From positions 62,001-126,000 of the forward strand of contig DKMD01000026.1 in NCBI GenBank assembly GCA_002470465.1: a stretch of DNA of 64,000 nucleotides, written 5' to 3'. Source of the stretch: Pluralibacter sp. UBA7423 (lineage in GTDB: Bacteria; Pseudomonadota; Gammaproteobacteria; Enterobacterales; Enterobacteriaceae). Positions 58,460 to 64,000 of the stretch are shown piece by piece. The notes below the pieces were generated by a model. The model was given only the letters and a program-made list of their open reading frames with translations. It ran no database searches and had not been told where the DNA came from. Both the position numbers and the translations under genes were made by a program. Within the stretch, counting starts at the first letter, position 1, and each line of letters starts with the position of its first letter.

Positions 58460-60022
58460 ATGCAAAACTCAACACCGAAACTCGAGCTTCTGACCAGTGA
58501 CGCCATCTATCGCGAAAATCCGACGGCGCTGTTCCACCAGCTGTGCGGCGCGCGTCCGGCGACGCTGTTGCTGGAGTCCGCAGATATCGACAGCAAAGAT
58601 GATTTGAAAAGCCTGCTGTTAGTCGACAGTGCACTGCGCATTACCGCTTTAGGTGACACTGTCACCATTCAGGCTCTCTCTGACAACGGCGCAGCCCTGT
58701 TGGATTTGCTTGATGTTGCCCTGCCCGCAGGCGTGGAGAACCAACGCCAGCCGAATGGCCGTATCCTTCATTTCCCGGCGGTGAGCACGCTGCTGGATGA
58801 AGACGCTCGCCTTTGCTCATTGTCCGTTTTTGATGCCTTTCGCCTGTTGCAAACGCTGGTAACGGTGCCGGAAACCGAACGCGAAGCGATGTTCTTCGGT
58901 GGCCTGTTTGCTTATGATCTGGTCGCAGGCTTCGAAGATTTACCTCAGTTAGACAGCGACACCGCCTGCCCGGATTACTGCTTCTACCTGGCCGAAACGC
59001 TGCTGGTTATCGACCACCAGACCAAATCCTCCCGCATTCAGGCAAGCCTCTTTACCCCGCTGGAAGCGGAAAAGCAGCGCCTGACCCAGCGCCTGGCGCA
59101 AATTCGTCAGCAGATGAACGAACCGCCAATGCCGCTGCCGGTTACACGGGTAGAGAAAATGCACACCGAGGTGAACCAGAGCGATGACGAGTTCGGTGCC
59201 GTGGTGCGCAAAATGCAGCGCGCGATTCGCGCCGGGGAAATTTTCCAGGTCGTGCCTTCCCGCCGCTTCTCGCTGCCTTGCCCTTCGCCGCTGGCGGCCT
59301 ACGACGTGCTGAAGAAAAGTAACCCGAGCCCGTACATGTTCTTTATGCAGGATAACGACTTCAGCCTGTTCGGTGCCTCGCCGGAAAGCTCGCTGAAGTA
59401 CGATGCCGGCAACCGCCAGATTGAAATTTACCCAATTGCCGGTACGCGTCCGCGCGGCCGCCGGGCCGACGGTTCTCTCGATCGCGACCTCGACAGCCGT
59501 ATCGAGCTGGAAATGCGTACCGACCAGAAAGAGATGTCGGAGCACCTGATGCTGGTTGACCTGGCGCGTAACGATCTGGCGCGTATTTGTACGCCGGGCA
59601 GCCGCTACGTGGCAGACCTCACCAAAGTGGACCGCTACTCCTTCGTGATGCATCTGGTCTCCCGCGTGGTTGGCGAGCTGCGCCAGGATCTTGATGTGCT
59701 GCACGCCTATCGCGCCTGCATGAATATGGGCACGCTGAGCGGCGCACCGAAAGTACGCGCGATGCAGCTGATTGCAGCCGCCGAAGGCAAACGCCGTGGC
59801 AGCTACGGTGGTGCGGTGGGCTACTTCACCGCTCACGGCGACCTTGATACCTGCATCGTGATCCGCTCTGCCTTTGTTGAAAACGGCATTGCCACCGTCC
59901 AGGCCGGTGCTGGCGTGGTGCTTGACTCCGTACCGCAGTCCGAAGCCGATGAAACCCGTAATAAAGCTCGCGCGGTGCTGCGCGCCATTGCTCAGGCCCA
60001 CCACGCAGAGGAGATTTTCTGA
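58460..60022 (+). CDS. trpE: Anthranilate synthase component I
   Basis: 520 residues, as E. coli. Contains the LLES Trp feedback site near residue 38 ([13 protein letters not shown]) and the chorismate-binding C-terminal half ([31 protein letters not shown]-type region). Converts chorismate and ammonia to anthranilate with TrpGD. Stop overlaps trpD start (TGATG). Confidence 0.98.
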   Translation: MQNSTPKLELLTSDAIYRENPTALFHQLCGARPATLLLESADIDSKDDLKSLLLVDSALRITALGDTVTIQALSDNGAALLDLLDVALPAGVENQRQPNGRILHFPAVSTLLDEDARLCSLSVFDAFRLLQTLVTVPETEREAMFFGGLFAYDLVAGFEDLPQLDSDTACPDYCFYLAETLLVIDHQTKSSRIQASLFTPLEAEKQRLTQRLAQIRQQMNEPPMPLPVTRVEKMHTEVNQSDDEFGAVVRKMQRAIRAGEIFQVVPSRRFSLPCPSPLAAYDVLKKSNPSPYMFFMQDNDFSLFGASPESSLKYDAGNRQIEIYPIAGTRPRGRRADGSLDRDLDSRIELEMRTDQKEMSEHLMLVDLARNDLARICTPGSRYVADLTKVDRYSFVMHLVSRVVGELRQDLDVLHAYRACMNMGTLSGAPKVRAMQLIAAAEGKRRGSYGGAVGYFTAHGDLDTCIVIRSAFVENGIATVQAGAGVVLDSVPQSEADETRNKARAVLRAIAQAHHAEEIF

Positions 60023-61617
60023 TGGCTGACATTCTGCTGCTCGACAATATTGATTCCTTTACCTACAACCTGGCCGACCAGCTGCGCGCCAGCGGGCATA
60101 ACGTGGTCATCTACCGCAACCATGTACCGGCACAGACGCTGATTGAACGTCTGGCCACCATGGATAATCCGGTGTTGATGCTCTCACCGGGTCCGGGTGC
60201 GCCATCTGAAGCAGGCTGCATGCCAGAGCTTCTGACCCGCATGCGCGGCAAGCTGCCTATCATCGGCATCTGCCTCGGCCATCAGGCGATTGTTGAAGCC
60301 TACGGCGGCTACGTCGGTCAGGCAGGTGAGATCCTCCACGGCAAAGCCTCCAGCATTGAACACGACGGTCAGGCAATGTTCGCCGGGCTGGCGAACCCGC
60401 TGCCGGTTGCGCGCTATCACTCGCTGGTCGGCAGCAATATTCCGGCCGGGCTGACGATCAACGCCAGCTTTAACGGCATGGTGATGGCCGTCCGTCACGA
60501 TGCCGATCGCGTGGTTGGCTTCCAGTTCCATCCGGAATCTATTCTGACCAGCCACGGTGCACGCCTGCTGGAACAGACTCTGGAATGGGCGCTGAAAAAG
60601 CTGGAGCCGGCCAATCTGCTGCAGCCGATTCTGGAAAAGCTGTATCAGGCGCAAACCCTGACCCAGCAGGAAAGCCACCAGCTCTTCTCCGCCGTTGTGC
60701 GTGGTGAGGTGAAGCCGGAGCAGCTGGCCGCCGCGCTGGTCAGCATGAAAGTGCGTGGTGAGCAGCCGCAGGAAATTGCCGGGGCCGCCACCGCGCTGCT
60801 GGAAAACGCCGCGCCGTTCCCGCGCCCTGAATATGCGTTTGCCGATATCGTCGGCACCGGCGGCGACGGCAGCAACAGCATCAATATCTCTACCGCCAGC
60901 GCCTTTGTGGCGGCGGCCTGTGGAATGAAAGTGGCGAAACACGGCAACCGCAGCGTATCGAGCAAGTCCGGTTCCTCCGATTTACTCGCGGCCTTCGGCA
61001 TTAATCTGGACATGAACGCCGATAAATCCCGGGAAGCGCTGGATGAGCTTGGCGTCTGCTTCCTGTTCGCGCCGAAATACCACACCGGATTCCGCCACGC
61101 GATGCCGGTTCGTCAGCAGCTGAAAACCCGCACGCTGTTCAACGTGCTCGGGCCGCTGATCAACCCGGCGCACCCACCGCTGGCGCTGATTGGCGTCTAC
61201 AGCCCGGAGCTGGTGCTGCCGATAGCTGAAACCCTGCGCGTGCTCGGCTATCAGCGTGCCGCCGTGGTACACAGCGGCGGAATGGATGAAGTTTCCCTGC
61301 ATGCGCCAACCGTGGTGGCGGAACTGAAAGACGGCGAAATTCACAGCTATCAGCTGACCGCCGAGGACTTTGGCCTGACGCCATATCGTCAGGAGCAGCT
61401 GGCAGGCGGCACCCCGGAAGAAAACCGTGACATTCTTTCCCGTTTACTCCAGGGTAAAGGTGAGAGTGCCCACGAGGCGGCAGTCTCTGCCAACGTCGCC
61501 ATGCTGATGCGCCTTCACGGCCATGAAGATTTAAAAGCCAACGTGAAAAAGGTAATGGATGTTCTGCACAGCGGTGCAGCCTACGATCGCGTAACCGCAT
61601 TAGCGGCAAGAGGATAA
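60022..61617 (+). CDS. trpD: TrpGD: glutamine amidotransferase and anthranilate phosphoribosyltransferase
   Basis: 531 residues, a fusion as in E. coli. N-terminal TrpG amidotransferase (residues 1-190; GICLGHQA with catalytic Cys, FHPES) and C-terminal TrpD (about 200-531; [14 protein letters not shown] for PRPP). Supplies ammonia to TrpE and makes phosphoribosyl-anthranilate. Confidence 0.98.
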   Translation: MADILLLDNIDSFTYNLADQLRASGHNVVIYRNHVPAQTLIERLATMDNPVLMLSPGPGAPSEAGCMPELLTRMRGKLPIIGICLGHQAIVEAYGGYVGQAGEILHGKASSIEHDGQAMFAGLANPLPVARYHSLVGSNIPAGLTINASFNGMVMAVRHDADRVVGFQFHPESILTSHGARLLEQTLEWALKKLEPANLLQPILEKLYQAQTLTQQESHQLFSAVVRGEVKPEQLAAALVSMKVRGEQPQEIAGAATALLENAAPFPRPEYAFADIVGTGGDGSNSINISTASAFVAAACGMKVAKHGNRSVSSKSGSSDLLAAFGINLDMNADKSREALDELGVCFLFAPKYHTGFRHAMPVRQQLKTRTLFNVLGPLINPAHPPLALIGVYSPELVLPIAETLRVLGYQRAAVVHSGGMDEVSLHAPTVVAELKDGEIHSYQLTAEDFGLTPYRQEQLAGGTPEENRDILSRLLQGKGESAHEAAVSANVAMLMRLHGHEDLKANVKKVMDVLHSGAAYDRVTALAARG

Positions 61618-61620
61618 GAA

Positions 61621-62979
61621 ATGCAGACCGTTTTAGCCAAAATTGTTGCCGATAAGCGTATCTGGGTTGAAGACCGCAAAGCGCAGCAACCGTTAGCCAG
61701 CTTCCAGAATGAGGTTCAGCCGAGCCAGCGCCATTTCTATGATGCGCTACAGGGTGCACGCACCGCATTCATCCTCGAATGCAAAAAAGCGTCGCCGTCG
61801 AAAGGCGTCATTCGTGAAGATTTTGACCCGGCGCGTATCGCCGGGGTGTACAAACACTATGCGTCCGCTATCTCCGTGCTGACGGACGAGAAATACTTCC
61901 AGGGCAGCTTCGATTTTCTGCCCATCGTCAGCCAAATCGCGCCGCAGCCTATTCTGTGCAAAGACTTTATCGTCGATCCGTATCAGATTTACCTGGCCCG
62001 CTACTATCAGGCCGACGCCTGCCTGCTGATGCTGTCGGTGCTGGATGATGACGAATATCGTCAGCTCTCAGCCGTGGCGCACAGCCTGAGCATGGGCGTG
62101 CTGACGGAAGTCAGCAATGAAGAAGAGCTGGAGCGCGCTATTGCGCTCGGCGCAAAAGTCGTCGGCATCAATAACCGCGACCTGCGCGATCTCTCAATCG
62201 ATCTCAATCGTACCCGCCAGCTCGCCCCGCGTTTGGGCGCAGGCGTCACGGTGATCAGCGAATCCGGCATTAACACCTATGGTCAGGTCCGTGAACTGAG
62301 TCATTTCGCCAACGGCTTCCTGATTGGCTCAGCGATGATGGCGCACGACGATCTTAATGCTGCCGTGCGTCGCGTGCTGCTTGGCGAAAACAAAGTATGC
62401 GGGCTGACGCGCAGCCAGGATGCGCAGGCCGCCTTCGAGTCTGGCGCTCTTTATGGCGGGCTGATTTTTGTGCCTTCCTCTCCCCGCTACGTCAATGAAG
62501 CGCAGGCCCGCGACGTCATCAACAGCGCACCGCTAAGCTACGTTGGCGTGTTCCGGGATACTGACCTGGCGGATATCGTCGCCAAAGCAGAAAGCCTGAA
62601 GCTGGCGGCGGTACAGCTGCACGGCAATGAAGATCAGGCGTATATCGACGCGCTTCGCGTTGCCCTGCCTGAGAACGTGCAAATATGGAAAGCGCTGAGC
62701 GTAAAAGAGACGCTGCCTGCCCGCACGCTGAATCATGTCGACAAATACGTGTTCGACAACGGCCAGGGCGGCACAGGCCAAAGCTTCGACTGGTCACTGC
62801 TGAATGGACAGGACTTAAGCAACGTCCTGCTGGCAGGTGGCCTTAGCCCGGATAATTGTGTGGCAGCGGCGAAAAGCGGCTGCGCGGGGCTCGATTTCAA
62901 TTCAGGCGTAGAATCTGAACCGGGTATCAAAGACGCCGGCAAGCTGGCCTCGGTTTTTCAGACGCTGCGTGCATATTAA
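61621..62979 (+). CDS. trpC: TrpCF: indole-3-glycerol-phosphate synthase and PRA isomerase
   Basis: 452 residues, a fusion. N-terminal TrpC (about 1-255; [25 protein letters not shown]) and C-terminal TrpF (about 257-452; [32 protein letters not shown]). Catalyses two successive steps. Starts 3 nt after trpD. Confidence 0.98.
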   Translation: MQTVLAKIVADKRIWVEDRKAQQPLASFQNEVQPSQRHFYDALQGARTAFILECKKASPSKGVIREDFDPARIAGVYKHYASAISVLTDEKYFQGSFDFLPIVSQIAPQPILCKDFIVDPYQIYLARYYQADACLLMLSVLDDDEYRQLSAVAHSLSMGVLTEVSNEEELERAIALGAKVVGINNRDLRDLSIDLNRTRQLAPRLGAGVTVISESGINTYGQVRELSHFANGFLIGSAMMAHDDLNAAVRRVLLGENKVCGLTRSQDAQAAFESGALYGGLIFVPSSPRYVNEAQARDVINSAPLSYVGVFRDTDLADIVAKAESLKLAAVQLHGNEDQAYIDALRVALPENVQIWKALSVKETLPARTLNHVDKYVFDNGQGGTGQSFDWSLLNGQDLSNVLLAGGLSPDNCVAAAKSGCAGLDFNSGVESEPGIKDAGKLASVFQTLRAY

Positions 62980-62989
62980 GGAAATGGAC

Positions 62990-64000
62990 ATGAAGACATT
63001 ACTGAACCCCTATTTTGGTGAATTTGGCGGCATGTACGTGCCGCAGATCCTGATGCCCGCCCTGCGCCAGCTGGAAGAAGCGTTCGTAAGCGCGCAGAAA
63101 GATCCTGAGTTCCAGACCCAGTTTACCGATTTACTGAAGAACTATGCGGGTCGTCCGACCGCGCTGACCAAATGCCAGAACCTGACCGCAGGCACCAAAA
63201 CCACGCTGTACCTTAAGCGTGAAGATCTTCTCCACGGTGGCGCGCATAAAACCAACCAGGTGTTGGGCCAGGCGCTGCTGGCGAAGCGCATGGGCAAAAC
63301 TGAAATCATCGCCGAAACCGGCGCAGGCCAGCACGGCGTAGCCTCCGCCCTGGCGAGCGCCCTGCTCGGTCTGAAATGCCGCATCTATATGGGCGCAAAA
63401 GACGTTGAGCGCCAGTCGCCAAACGTGTTCCGTATGCGTCTGATGGGCGCGGAAGTGATCCCGGTACACAGCGGCTCCGCCACGCTGAAAGATGCCTGTA
63501 ACGAAGCGCTGCGTGACTGGTCCGGCAGCTACGAAACCGCGCATTATATGCTCGGCACCGCAGCAGGCCCTCACCCGTTCCCGACCATCGTGCGTGAATT
63601 CCAGCGCATGATCGGCGAAGAAACCAAAGTGCAGATTCAGGAAAAAGAAGGCCGTCTGCCGGATGCGGTTATCGCTTGCGTCGGCGGCGGATCCAACGCC
63701 ATCGGCATGTTTGCGGACTTTATTGATGAAACCTCCGTCGGCCTGATCGGCGTAGAGCCCGCCGGACACGGTATCGAAACTGGCGAGCACGGCGCGCCGC
63801 TTAAGCACGGTCGCGTTGGCATCTATTTCGGCATGAAATCGCCGATGATGCAGACCGATGAAGGCCAGATTGAAGAATCTTATTCCATTTCGGCGGGCCT
63901 GGATTTCCCGTCCGTTGGGCCACAGCACGCGTTTTTGAACAGCACGGGCCGTGCGGACTACGTCTCTGTCACCGACAACGAAGCGCTGGACGCCTTTAAG
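62990..64000 (+). CDS. trpB: Tryptophan synthase beta subunit, 3' end cut by window edge
   Basis: 337 codons present of about 397. Lys in HGGAHKTNQ (near 87) binds [13 protein letters not shown] and [10 protein letters not shown] are intact. ATG at 62990 is chosen: AAGGA lies 7 nt upstream and [14 protein letters not shown] matches E. coli; an ATG two codons earlier also exists. Condenses indole and serine. Confidence 0.97.
   Translation, partial: MKTLLNPYFGEFGGMYVPQILMPALRQLEEAFVSAQKDPEFQTQFTDLLKNYAGRPTALTKCQNLTAGTKTTLYLKREDLLHGGAHKTNQVLGQALLAKRMGKTEIIAETGAGQHGVASALASALLGLKCRIYMGAKDVERQSPNVFRMRLMGAEVIPVHSGSATLKDACNEALRDWSGSYETAHYMLGTAAGPHPFPTIVREFQRMIGEETKVQIQEKEGRLPDAVIACVGGGSNAIGMFADFIDETSVGLIGVEPAGHGIETGEHGAPLKHGRVGIYFGMKSPMMQTDEGQIEESYSISAGLDFPSVGPQHAFLNSTGRADYVSVTDNEALDAFK

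Noticed and set aside
58949..60004. 351-codon antisense frame inside trpE
   Set aside because: His/Ala/Gly-rich shadow of a conserved gene with no start signal.

Overview
The window is chromosomal DNA of an Enterobacteriaceae bacterium, most likely Enterobacter (cloacae-complex-like) or a close relative such as Leclercia or Lelliottia. Core genes are near-identical in length and layout to the E. coli psp, sap, fabI-rnb, pyrF-lapAB-pgpB-ribA, acnA-cysB-topA and yciK-btuR-rluB-yciO-yciV-trp neighbourhoods. The genus assignment is inference from protein similarity recalled by eye; no search was run.

Layout. 1-3671: ycjX (cut by the edge) and the phage-shock locus pspABCD with divergent pspF and a sigma-54 promoter between them; pspE is absent. 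3672-20285: a 16.6 kb accessory interval between pspF and sapA, where E. coli carries the puu cluster. It holds an AT-rich gene with a HEPN-like RX4H motif, a phage-type Ash/Icd-like repeat, two decayed DUF1493 genes, a putative T6SS cargo/small-membrane-protein/Hcp cassette, metabolic genes (DUF1543, queH, an MBL-fold hydrolase, an HxlR-controlled SDR/NTF2 pair), a four-gene operon of three SPFH (HflK/HflC-like) proteins plus a P1B-type ATPase, and yajD. 20286-25574: sapABCDF. 25575-27963: a second, inverted Hcp cassette and a second copy of the Ash-like repeat. 27964-44436: fabI, yciW, rnb, an rpfR/rpfF (DSF quorum-sensing) pair with two class II microcin-like precursor genes between them, yciZ, yciT, osmB, yciH, pyrF, lapB, lapA, pgpB, ribA, an NlpC/P60 hydrolase and a second tryptophanyl-tRNA synthetase. 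44467-58158: acnA, the tiny genes ymiA-yciX-ymiC, cysB, topA, yciN, sohB, yciK-btuR, rluB, yciO and yciV (rnm). 58247-64000: trp promoter/operator, trpL attenuator, trpE, trpGD, trpCF and trpB (cut by the edge).

The least ordinary items are: (i) the two GG-leader microcin-like genes inside the rpfR-rpfF pair; (ii) the two Hcp cassettes on either side of sapABCDF with the same gene order and an identical TAATTATG junction, each beside a copy of the Ash-like repeat; (iii) the three-SPFH-plus-P-type-ATPase operon; and (iv) a short leader peptide with tandem Trp codons upstream of the second trpS, giving two separate Trp-Trp leaders within 15 kb. Functions of accessory genes are inferred from motifs and context only.
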